Of a stretch of DNA of 60,512 bases, positions 24,054 through 32,424 are shown piece by piece. Both the position numbers and the translations under genes were made by a program. Within the stretch, counting starts at the first letter, position 1, and each line of letters starts with the position of its first letter. This DNA comes from an uncultured Candidatus Berkelbacteria bacterium (GTDB lineage Bacteria > Patescibacteriota > UBA1384 > 2-12-FULL-50-11): NCBI GenBank assembly GCA_903839975.1, contig CAIMEH010000027.1:1-60512 (forward strand). Reading direction: 5' to 3'. The notes beneath the pieces are model-generated. The model was not told the origin of the DNA. It worked only from the letters and a program-made list of their open reading frames with translations, and ran no database searches.

Positions 24054-25358
24054 ATGGCAAAGGCAAAGTCACATTTTGTATGCAATAGTTGCGGGGCTAA
24101 TTTTACCCAGTGGTCGGGCAAGTGTCCGGTTTGCGGTGAGTGGAATACGATCACTGAAGAAGTACCGGAAGAGATTATTGCTGCTAGCCGAAGCGGGGAG
24201 AGCGATGCCAAACCAGTTGAGCTACTTAAAGTTTCTCAGTTGCCAACCCAAAACGCTAAACGACTGAAAACTGGCATGGAGGAGTTTGACCGAATTTTGG
24301 GGAGCGATGATCCCGGCATTGTGGCTGGCTCGATTATTTTAATGGCCGGAAATCCGGGTGTCGGCAAAAGTACGCTCTTGCTCCAAGTAGCCAGCACAAT
24401 CAAAGACGCCTTGTATTTTTCCGCCGAAGAATCTTTGGAGCAGATACGTATGCGAGCCTACCGCTTAGGCATCGAAAAATCCGGTTTTCGGTTAGCCTCG
24501 GAAAGAAATTTAAATAAAATTATCGCCACTATCAAGGCAGAAAAGCCTTCATTTGTGGTAATCGACTCGATTCAAACAGTTTACGACGACACAATTACTG
24601 GCACGCCTGGTTCACTGATTCAAGTTCGTGATAACTGCTGGCGATTACAGCAACTGGCCAAAATTACCGGCGTGGCAATTCTGGTAGTCGGCCACGTTAC
24701 CAAAGAAGGTGTGGTGGCTGGCCCACGAGTAATGGAACACCTAGTTGATGCCGTAATGTATCTGGAGGGCGAGAAACGAACTGGTTTGCGCTTACTTCGC
24801 TGCGACAAAAACCGTTTCGGCTCCACCGAAGAAGTTGGCATCTGGCAGCTAACTAGCAAGGGCTACCTGCCGGTCAAGGACCCGGGTACGCTCTTCGCCC
24901 AGCTCGTAACCGAAAATATCCCCGGCCGGGCCTTAGCGATAGCTATAGAGGGCAGCAGGGCGTTTGTGGTGGAGATCCAGGCGCTGGTGGCCAAGACTTC
25001 GTTCGGTTATCCGAAACGAACGGCCCAGGGAATAGATACAAATCGCTTAGCATTGTTGCTAGCTGTTTTAGAGAACCAGCTCGGACTAAAATTCAGCGAG
25101 TACGATGTTTATATAAATGTCGTCGGTGGATTTACCCTAAAAGATCCAGGAACAGATTTGGCAGTAGCTGCGGCAGTAATCTCCGGCCTAACCAGAAAAC
25201 CATTAGACAATAAATTGATTCTCGTCGGCGAAATCGGCTTGCTCGGTGAGGTTCGCCCAGCATTAGAACACTTGAAGCGCGTTAAAGAAGCTAAAAGATT
25301 AAACTACGAAACCAATCGTGGCATTCGGACACTTCAAGATTTGAAGAAATTGTTCTAA
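24054..25358 (+). CDS. radA: DNA repair protein RadA
   Basis: From ATG 24054 the protein is 434 residues. It has an N-terminal C4 zinc finger (CNSCGANFTQWSGKCPVCGEW), a RecA-like ATPase with Walker A GNPGVGKST, the RadA-specific KNRFG motif (RCDKNRFGSTEE), and a Lon-protease-like C-terminal domain (VGGFTLKDPGTDLAVAAAVISG). RadA is a branch-migration helicase in recombination and natural transformation. The 40 extra residues available upstream are hydrophobic and unrelated, so they are excluded. Confidence 0.95.
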   Translation: MAKAKSHFVCNSCGANFTQWSGKCPVCGEWNTITEEVPEEIIAASRSGESDAKPVELLKVSQLPTQNAKRLKTGMEEFDRILGSDDPGIVAGSIILMAGNPGVGKSTLLLQVASTIKDALYFSAEESLEQIRMRAYRLGIEKSGFRLASERNLNKIIATIKAEKPSFVVIDSIQTVYDDTITGTPGSLIQVRDNCWRLQQLAKITGVAILVVGHVTKEGVVAGPRVMEHLVDAVMYLEGEKRTGLRLLRCDKNRFGSTEEVGIWQLTSKGYLPVKDPGTLFAQLVTENIPGRALAIAIEGSRAFVVEIQALVAKTSFGYPKRTAQGIDTNRLALLLAVLENQLGLKFSEYDVYINVVGGFTLKDPGTDLAVAAAVISGLTRKPLDNKLILVGEIGLLGEVRPALEHLKRVKEAKRLNYETNRGIRTLQDLKKLF

Positions 25359-25375
25359 TTTTTTGCCCGCGCTAG

Positions 25376-25987
25376 TTAGCGCGGGCAGGTGAGCTGAGCA
25401 AAATACTCAACTATTTCAGGCCAGTTTAGTCTTGGTATATCAGGGCTTAAATCGCCCAACAGACATTCGTTCCACTTATGACGGAAGCAGATTGGTTTTA
25501 TCGTTGGGTGATCCCAGTCGATGAATTCATGTGGATTGTCATCGATTAACGCAATTGCTCCAATTTCATTAGCGATGTCTATCTTCGATCTCATGCCAAG
25601 ATTGCCATACGGGTTGCCACTACCGCTTGCGTAGATAACACGGTAATCCTTATGGTATCTGCTTAGCCAAACTTCGGCTGGCTCGTCAAAGATTTGGTTA
25701 CGGGAAGTGGTGATAACTATTTCGTAGTCTCTCTCGAGGATTGATGAGTTCTCGAGAGACCCTTCGATAGGGTTAGTGTTTTGACAGATACGGTGACGAA
25801 TAGTTGAATTGTTGATTATCAAATCGAACTTTGATTTTTCTAAGCCAAGGCCGATGAGAATATCGTGGTCGGTATTATCTTCTACTCTAAATTTAGTTCC
25901 AAACATTGAGTTGTAGGTAAGAACAAGTTGTTCAAACCAATGAGAATAAACACCGTCCATATCACAGGCGATTATTGGTTTTTGCAA
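25376..25987 (-). CDS. HAD-superfamily phosphatase, 5'(3')-deoxyribonucleotidase-like
   Basis: The 203-residue protein begins IIACDMDGVYSHWFEQLV, with the HAD motif DxDG(V/T) at residues about 8-11. Motif II is VITTSRN and motif III/IV lies around KIDIANEIGAIALIDDNPHEF. The layout resembles the NT5C/5'-nucleotidase branch, so dephosphorylation of nucleotides is possible, but the substrate is unproven. The start is TTG at 25,985-25,987, supported by aggaggaa about 10 nt upstream. It is convergent with radA. Confidence 0.8.
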   Translation of the reverse strand: MQKPIIACDMDGVYSHWFEQLVLTYNSMFGTKFRVEDNTDHDILIGLGLEKSKFDLIINNSTIRHRICQNTNPIEGSLENSSILERDYEIVITTSRNQIFDEPAEVWLSRYHKDYRVIYASGSGNPYGNLGMRSKIDIANEIGAIALIDDNPHEFIDWDHPTIKPICFRHKWNECLLGDLSPDIPRLNWPEIVEYFAQLTCPR

Positions 25988-26048
25988 GGTACGTCTTCCT
26001 CCTGAAAAGATTCCCTAGATTGTAACTGGCAAGTGTCGTATTCGCAAA

Positions 26049-28910
26049 TTACGGTGCGGTCAGGACTACGGTGACGCCAGATGATTCGTTGCCGGAAGTA
26101 TCTACAGATTTAGCAATAAAACGATAGGCAGTGCCAGAGGTTAGCCCTGAAATAACAGTGCTTTGGCCGGGAGCGGGAATAGTAACGGTGTTAACTAAAG
26201 AATTGTTACTATCTTTATAGATATAAATTTTTACCAAACTGAAATCTGAGTTGTTTGGGTTGGTCCAGCTTAAGCTTACTTTACCGCTACCAGGTCCGGT
26301 GTTGCCGGCATAGCCAGTAATGTTATTTGGAGGCGTAATATCTGTGGAGGTGTTTACAGTAATCTGGGTAGACGAGGTTGATCCGTTATTACTGGTGACC
26401 GTAGCTGAGATTATATGTGATCCAGCTGAAAGATTGGCGGAGTTGTAGCTTGTTGCGTAAGGGGCGCTGGTTACTGTGGCTATCGAGACATTATCGATAT
26501 AGAACTGGACACTGGCAACACCGCTTGGCGCTGAAGCGCTTGCGTTAATATTGAATGTACCATTTACTGTCGATCCACCCGACGGTGAGGTAATCGCCAC
26601 CGTTGGTTCGGTCGAAGCATCGGCGCTGCACTTAGCGGTCGGTGGGGCATTGTTGAGTCCGTTAGCTGCTGCCCAAGCCCGAACTGGATTCTCCCAGTTT
26701 GGATTGTTTGGCATCTCGGAGTGAACGTAAGCGTAGGTCACAATCGTTGCCAGGGCGTCAGGAATACTACTGTCGGCTAGTAAACCATTTTCCTTACAGA
26801 CACGTACTTGCTGGTGAACGTCGTCGGAAGCGGTTGGCACCTGCCAGCTGGCAAAAATATCGGTGGTTACATCGGAACCAGGTACTGGAAGTTTATTCGA
26901 AAGCTTATCGACGGTCACGGTTTGAATTCCTGGTGGCTGAGTAAAGTTAGCGGCTGGTTTGCCGTTTTCAAGATTGGTCATAATATCGCGCCACAACGGA
27001 GCAGCGGCGACGGCACCGATCGATTTATTTTTCATGCTGGAGTTGTCGTGGTTACCAGCCCAAACAGCAGTGACGTAATCTGGTGTATAGCCAACAGTCC
27101 AAGCATCGCGATAGTCGTTGGAGGTTCCAGTCTTGGTAGCCGATGGTCGGCCAGTTAACGACAGCATTCCCAAAACGTTGGCAAATTCTGGTTTTTTAGC
27201 ATTAAGGTCGGCTAAGACGTTGGTAATCTCGTAGGCAATCTGAGGATCGAGCACCTGTTTGCCTTGCGGTGGAGTGGTATTGTCGATAATTGTTTTGCCG
27301 CTGGTATCGGTCATTTTTAGAACTGGTGAGATTGGTACCAGAACGCCGTTGTTGGCGAACACGCCATATGCCCCAGCCATCTCCAAAGGAGTTACTGAGC
27401 CACTACCAAGAGCTAGCGACAGGCCGTAACTGTCAGCGCTTTGTAGGGTAGTTATACCCAAATCTTGGGCGGTTTTCAGGACGTTATCGACTCCAGAAAT
27501 GCCAGTGGCTTTTACGGCAGGGATGTTGAGTGAGTTACCCAAAGCTTGGCGAATTGTTAGCGGACCATGATAAGTTCCGTCGTAGTTTACAGGTATATAA
27601 CCGCCGCCAAAATCAGTTTTTAAGTCGAATAATGTGCTGGCAGGATCGTAGGGGCCCTTAAATAATGTGGCGTAGTCGATTGGTTTAAACGACGAACCTG
27701 GCTGGTGTCCGGCGGTGGTGACGTTGAAGGTACCAAAGCCTGGTTGGTAGTAGTTGATAGAGCCAACCATCACTAAAATCTGGCCGGTTTTAGGATCGAT
27801 TGAAACGGCACCAGCATCATCGGCACCAGCTCGTTTTAAGGTTGCGCCGGCTTCGGTGGCCATATTTGCTTCAGCTAATTTTTGCTGAGCGAGATCGAGA
27901 GTGGTCGTAACGGAAAAACCGCCTTGCTCAACTTTCTGCTCGGCCAAAGTGGCGTCACCAAGCTGTTGGGTAAAGTAATCTACTAGCCATTGCTTAACGT
28001 ATAACACGAAATGCGGTGCGGTAATCGATGCACTTTGGGGTTGAACAGTTAGGGCATCTTTTTTAGCAACGTCTGCCTGGGCTTGAGTGATATAACCAAG
28101 CTGAGCCATCGAATCAAGGGCGTAGTTACGACGAGTTAGAAGGGCATCGGTATGAGCACCGTAAGGCGACAGTGTACTTGGAGCCTGAGGTAAGGCAGCC
28201 AAGGTAGCGGCCTGTGACAAAGTTAAATCTTTGGCCTGTTTGCCGAAGTAGGCTTCACTGGCGGCTTCGATACCGTAGTTATTGCCGCCGTAACCAATTT
28301 CATTCAAGTACATATCCAGAATCTGTTGCTTACTATAAAGAGCATCAACCTCAACTGCCAAAATCACTTCTTTGATTTTACGGATGTAGTTTTTGTTGGT
28401 GTCGTTTAAAATTGCTAAACGAACGTACTGTTGGGTAATTGTAGAACCACCCTGAGCTTTACTGCCGCGGAATACGTCTACATATATAGAGCGAATAATT
28501 CCTTTGATATCGACGCCGGGATTGTTATAGAAAGTTCGATCTTCGAGGGAGATTGTTGCCTGTTTAGCGATATCGGGAATTTGGTTGTCGTCAATAATAA
28601 TTCTCTTCTCGGCACCGGAAATGGTGTAGAGTTCCTGGCCGTTGCGGTCGTAGAGTCTGGTAGAGCCGGCTTGAGTTAGGCTTTTTATCTTGCCCGGTGT
28701 TGGCAAATCTTTGGCGAACCAAGCAAAAAGAAAGATAGCAATTATCAGAAAGCTACCGAAACCCCAAAGGCAAATTTTGCCAAACTGCTTCCAGTTCCAC
28801 TTAAATTTTTTCGGGTGCGAAAAAAGACTTTTCTGAATTTTGGTTAGATTAACAGGATTAGAAAAAGGGGACTTGAAGCGAAATTTAAACCGAAACGGCT
28901 TTTTGAACAT
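26049..28910 (-). CDS. Class A penicillin-binding protein with Ig-like and FN3 tail
   Basis: This 953-residue bifunctional PBP has a very basic cytoplasmic end, a membrane helix (about 47-66), and a GT51 glycosyltransferase domain (catalytic E123 in LEDRTFY; GGSTITQQ about 154-161). Its transpeptidase domain has SSFK (S406-K409), SLN (460-462) and KTGT (593-596). After about residue 760 come a bacterial Ig-like domain (VAITSPSGGSTVNGTFNI) and a fibronectin type III domain (VSLSWTNPNNSDFSLVKIYIY). It makes and cross-links glycan; the tail probably contacts wall or surface. It is divergent from tyrS. Confidence 0.93.
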   Translation of the reverse strand: MFKKPFRFKFRFKSPFSNPVNLTKIQKSLFSHPKKFKWNWKQFGKICLWGFGSFLIIAIFLFAWFAKDLPTPGKIKSLTQAGSTRLYDRNGQELYTISGAEKRIIIDDNQIPDIAKQATISLEDRTFYNNPGVDIKGIIRSIYVDVFRGSKAQGGSTITQQYVRLAILNDTNKNYIRKIKEVILAVEVDALYSKQQILDMYLNEIGYGGNNYGIEAASEAYFGKQAKDLTLSQAATLAALPQAPSTLSPYGAHTDALLTRRNYALDSMAQLGYITQAQADVAKKDALTVQPQSASITAPHFVLYVKQWLVDYFTQQLGDATLAEQKVEQGGFSVTTTLDLAQQKLAEANMATEAGATLKRAGADDAGAVSIDPKTGQILVMVGSINYYQPGFGTFNVTTAGHQPGSSFKPIDYATLFKGPYDPASTLFDLKTDFGGGYIPVNYDGTYHGPLTIRQALGNSLNIPAVKATGISGVDNVLKTAQDLGITTLQSADSYGLSLALGSGSVTPLEMAGAYGVFANNGVLVPISPVLKMTDTSGKTIIDNTTPPQGKQVLDPQIAYEITNVLADLNAKKPEFANVLGMLSLTGRPSATKTGTSNDYRDAWTVGYTPDYVTAVWAGNHDNSSMKNKSIGAVAAAPLWRDIMTNLENGKPAANFTQPPGIQTVTVDKLSNKLPVPGSDVTTDIFASWQVPTASDDVHQQVRVCKENGLLADSSIPDALATIVTYAYVHSEMPNNPNWENPVRAWAAANGLNNAPPTAKCSADASTEPTVAITSPSGGSTVNGTFNINASASAPSGVASVQFYIDNVSIATVTSAPYATSYNSANLSAGSHIISATVTSNNGSTSSTQITVNTSTDITPPNNITGYAGNTGPGSGKVSLSWTNPNNSDFSLVKIYIYKDSNNSLVNTVTIPAPGQSTVISGLTSGTAYRFIAKSVDTSGNESSGVTVVLTAP

Positions 28911-28956
28911 TGTCTGTAATATCTATTGTAACAGTTTTTTGCCGTTTTTCGTCAAG

Positions 28957-28985
28957 TTGGACACCGGGTTCCAACAGGGTATACT
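28957..28985 (+). promoter_or_regulatory. tyrS promoter, apparently leaderless
   Basis: TTGGAC (28,957-28,962), a 17-nt spacer and TATACT (28,980-28,985) precede tyrS. The ATG is at 28,992, 6 nt after the -10 box, exactly where transcription would start. There is no room for a Shine-Dalgarno sequence. Confidence 0.65.
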
Positions 28986-28991
28986 CGATTT

Positions 28992-30164
28992 ATGACACTA
29001 AGTATGGACGACATCCTTAAGGGAACCCAGGAAGTTTTAACCAAAGAAGATCTGCAGAAGATGCTTGCTAGTGGCAAGCCGTTAAATGTAAAGCTTGGGG
29101 TTGACCCAACCTCGGCCGATCTTCATCTTGGCCACGCTGTGGTTCTGCGCAAGTTGAAACAATTCCAAGAAGCCGGACATCAAGTATATTTAGTTATCGG
29201 CGATTTCACCGCCAGTATCGGCGATCCAGCTGGAGTTAATAAAACACGGCCAGTTCTAACCGAATCGGAGATTCGTCACCATATGCAAACCTACGTCGAT
29301 CAAGCCGAAAAAATTTTGGATATGGAAAAAACTCATATTGTTTACAACTCTGAGTGGCTAAAAACTATGAACTTTAGCCAATTTCTTCAATATGCAATGC
29401 AAATTTCAGTCAATCAGTTAGTTGAACGTGAAGATTTTGGTAATCGGCTGAAAGAAAATCAGTCAGTTGGTCTACATGAGTTTATCTATCCAGTTGTCCA
29501 GGGAATTGACTCAGTATTTCTGAAAGCCGACATCGAAATCGGTGGCTTCGACCAACTCTTAAATATGTTAACCGGCCGCGACTTACAGCGAAAACTTGGG
29601 ATGCAACCACAGGTAGTTGTCTCAATGAAAGCTCTTATTGGTACCGACGGCGAGGTTAAAATGAGCAAGAGCAAGGGCAATTACATTGGCATTACAGAGA
29701 ACGCAAACCAGATGTTCGGCAAATTAATGCGCATTCCCGACAAACTTATCGACGAGTACGCCGACAGCCACGAGATTGATATGCGAGCGGCACCAAAAGA
29801 TCCACGAAACCGCAAGGCATATATGGCTAGGGCGATGGTAGAGATTTACAACGGCACCGGCGACGCCGACAAAGCTATGGAAGGTTTCGACCAAACATTT
29901 AAAAACAAAACTGTCAGCGAAGATCTGATTATTAAAGTTGGTTTTGACGATCGCGACCTAACCTTAATACAGGCCGTAACTCAGTCGGATAGTGTCTCGT
30001 CATCAGAAGCCCGCCGTCTTATCGAGCAGAATGCCATTAAAGTTGACGAAAAAGTAATGGAAAATCCGCTAGAAAAGATTCACCTCGGCCATAAAGGCGT
30101 CCGACTTCAGGTGGGCAAGCATCGCTTCTTTGAGCTACACTTTAAAGAAGATGCAGAAAAGTAG
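28992..30164 (+). CDS. tyrS: Tyrosyl-tRNA synthetase
   Basis: The 390-residue class I synthetase has a HIGH-type motif HLGH in DPTSADLHLGHAVVLRKL (about residues 37-54), KMSKS in GEVKMSKSKGNYIGI, and a C-terminal S4 RNA-binding domain (SSSEARRLIEQNAIKVDEKV). It charges tRNA-Tyr, whose gene lies at 37,478. Length is usual for the TyrZ-like branch (about 400). The end overlaps the start of the next pilin-like gene by 14 nt. Confidence 0.95.
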   Translation: MTLSMDDILKGTQEVLTKEDLQKMLASGKPLNVKLGVDPTSADLHLGHAVVLRKLKQFQEAGHQVYLVIGDFTASIGDPAGVNKTRPVLTESEIRHHMQTYVDQAEKILDMEKTHIVYNSEWLKTMNFSQFLQYAMQISVNQLVEREDFGNRLKENQSVGLHEFIYPVVQGIDSVFLKADIEIGGFDQLLNMLTGRDLQRKLGMQPQVVVSMKALIGTDGEVKMSKSKGNYIGITENANQMFGKLMRIPDKLIDEYADSHEIDMRAAPKDPRNRKAYMARAMVEIYNGTGDADKAMEGFDQTFKNKTVSEDLIIKVGFDDRDLTLIQAVTQSDSVSSSEARRLIEQNAIKVDEKVMENPLEKIHLGHKGVRLQVGKHRFFELHFKEDAEK

Positions 30165-30729
30165 GGCATTTACCTTGATTGAGTCGTTGACGGTAATTTC
30201 GATTATTGGAATTCTTACAGCCCTAACTATTTATGGTCTTGCTCAAATTAGGTCGCGAGCTAGGGACACCGAAAGAAAGTCGGATTTATTCGTAATTAGC
30301 CAAGGATTCGAGTCAAGGAAACTAGACAAAACATGTAACAATACTGGCCAATATTCGAACGTAAATATTGATGGCGTTAAAACAGCAATTTCTAATTGGG
30401 CCGATACACAACTATTAATTACCGCGAGTAACGAACTAAATTCTTGCTCAGGTTCTTTTGTATCAGCTTATTTATCCTCGATACCTAAAGATCCGTCACC
30501 AGGATATCTCTACTACTACAATCTGTCGCCGGATCTAACTCACTATAGGTTGGCAGCTAGCTTAGAGGTTGCAACAGACTCTGCGACGATAAGCGGTCAA
30601 ACCTGCCAGGTTCAAAGTGATATCTGGACTAAAGATCCTTACAAAGGTCAGTCATATTTTTGTAGCACAGATTCTGGCAGACAAATTCCACTAGGTAGTC
30701 GGCCGTACAATTATTACATTGGTCAGTAG
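30151..30729 (+). CDS. Type IV pilin-like protein
   Basis: From ATG 30151 the protein is 192 residues. It has a short leader, MQKSRA, then FTLIESLTVISIIGILTALTIYG, with Glu at mature position 5. The residue before the cleavage site is Ala, as in the pilin-like protein at 2276. It goes on with SRARDTERKSDLFVISQGFE, the pseudopilin alpha1-C pattern, then a Ser/Tyr-rich domain with several cysteines. It overlaps tyrS by 14 nt. Its role is probably a minor pilin. Confidence 0.85.
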   Translation: MQKSRAFTLIESLTVISIIGILTALTIYGLAQIRSRARDTERKSDLFVISQGFESRKLDKTCNNTGQYSNVNIDGVKTAISNWADTQLLITASNELNSCSGSFVSAYLSSIPKDPSPGYLYYYNLSPDLTHYRLAASLEVATDSATISGQTCQVQSDIWTKDPYKGQSYFCSTDSGRQIPLGSRPYNYYIGQ

Positions 30730-30794
30730 CCATTGGCAGCTGTTTCGTGGTTTGGTATTATGTAATTACATCAGTTACTCAGGAAAAATTTTGA

Positions 30795-32417
30795 ATGGTA
30801 AAAGGACAGTTACATCAAGTCGTTAGACAATCTTATTTGAAAGCGGTCGGATCAGAACCGCCGAAATTTGTGATAGAACCAGCCAAACATCGGATGTTCG
30901 GCGATTTCTCGACTAACATTGCAATGGTATCTTGCCAGGAAAGTGGCGAAAATGCGGTAATTTTCGCTCAAAAAATTGTTCAACAGCTCGAAGAAACGAA
31001 AGTTTTTCGCTCAGTTTCCGTAACTACACCAGGTTTTATTAATTTCACCGTCACCGACGAATATATTATCGAGTTTGTTCGCAACGTTATCGGATCGCCA
31101 GAAGCTTTTGGTCGCAGCGATTTAGGCAAAGAAATTCGTGTTTTAATCGAGTACGTTTCTGCTAACCCAACTGGGCCATTAACTTTGGCCAACGGTCGCG
31201 GCGCCTTCGTCGGCGAGTCAATTGCTAAAGTCTTGGAACTCTACGGTTGCACAGTTATGCGCGAGTTTTACGTCAATGACCAAGGCAGTCAGGTTCGCCA
31301 ACTTGGTCACACCTTATTGCATCCAGAAGATCCAGAGAAACAGTACGCCGGTAAATACATTGACGACTTGCGCAAACGCATTAAAGAAAAAGACGAGCAA
31401 GAAGCCGGCGAAAAAGCAGTGGTAATTATTATGGAAGAGATGATTAAGCCAACGTTGAAATCTATCGGTATTGAATTTCATCAGTATTTTTCCGAGAAAT
31501 CTTTGCATCAGACCGGTGTTTATAAAAAAGCTATGGACCTGCTTAAGCTCGGTGGCTATACCTACGAAGCCGATGGCGCTACCTGGGTTTCAACGACTCG
31601 TTTCGGCGACTCGGAAGATCGCGTTATCTTGCGCAGCGACGGCACGCCGTCTTATTTCGCTAACGACATCGCTTACCACAGCTACAAATTACAGCGCGGT
31701 TACCATCGTTTAATTAACGTGCTCGGTGCCGACCATTTCCAGTACACCCGCCAAATGAATATGATTGTCGAAGGCATTTTGCGCGATAAGTTTATGTGGG
31801 GCGGCAAGCTCGACTGGGTTGTGACTCAGATTGTCAGATTATTTGCCAACGGCGAAGAGATAAAGATGTCTAAACGTGCTGGTACCTATATTCCGCTCGA
31901 TGAAGTCTTGGAAGAGGTTGGGCCAGATGTGACAAGATTCTTATTCTTAAGTAAATCTGTGGACACTCACTTAGACTTTAATTTTGATATCGCTAAATCT
32001 AACTCTAGTCAGAATCCAGTTTTCTACATTCAGTACGCCTACGCCCGTATCTCCTCGATCTTCCGCCAGTTCTCTAAAGAGGACGACTTCGTTATCCCAG
32101 AAAAGATTATGATAACCAGCCCGATCGAACGTCAGCTATTACTTAGAATTATGCAGTTCCCAGATTTAGTGGAGGAGATCGCTGGCGATCTGCAAGTTCA
32201 CAAGCTCACGCATTACGCTACCGGTCTAGCAACCTGTTTACATTCGTTCTACGAGAATCTCCGTGTTCAAGGCGAAGCCCCAGAGATCGCCCAGTCACGT
32301 CTGGCGATTCTTAAGGCCACCAGTATTACGATTAAAAAAACTTTAGATTTGATTGGAATTACCGCTCCATCCCGGATGGTAAAAAACGACGAAAAAGCCC
32401 CTACAACGAACTCGTGA
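30795..32417 (+). CDS. argS: Arginyl-tRNA synthetase with non-canonical HIGH motif
   Basis: The 540-residue protein has the ArgRS layout: an N-terminal Arg-tRNA-synt-N domain, the catalytic core with YVSANPTGPL (about residues 117-126) and YVNDQGSQVRQLG, KMSK in EEIKMSKRAGTYI, and the C-terminal DALR anticodon domain (FYIQYAYARISSIF). The HIGH motif that follows NPTGPL is TLAN rather than HVGH, so both histidines are absent. The rest is fully typical, so the gene is probably functional with a variant active site. The start is ATG 30795. Confidence 0.92.
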   Translation: MVKGQLHQVVRQSYLKAVGSEPPKFVIEPAKHRMFGDFSTNIAMVSCQESGENAVIFAQKIVQQLEETKVFRSVSVTTPGFINFTVTDEYIIEFVRNVIGSPEAFGRSDLGKEIRVLIEYVSANPTGPLTLANGRGAFVGESIAKVLELYGCTVMREFYVNDQGSQVRQLGHTLLHPEDPEKQYAGKYIDDLRKRIKEKDEQEAGEKAVVIIMEEMIKPTLKSIGIEFHQYFSEKSLHQTGVYKKAMDLLKLGGYTYEADGATWVSTTRFGDSEDRVILRSDGTPSYFANDIAYHSYKLQRGYHRLINVLGADHFQYTRQMNMIVEGILRDKFMWGGKLDWVVTQIVRLFANGEEIKMSKRAGTYIPLDEVLEEVGPDVTRFLFLSKSVDTHLDFNFDIAKSNSSQNPVFYIQYAYARISSIFRQFSKEDDFVIPEKIMITSPIERQLLLRIMQFPDLVEEIAGDLQVHKLTHYATGLATCLHSFYENLRVQGEAPEIAQSRLAILKATSITIKKTLDLIGITAPSRMVKNDEKAPTTNS

Positions 32418-32424
32418 TCAACTA

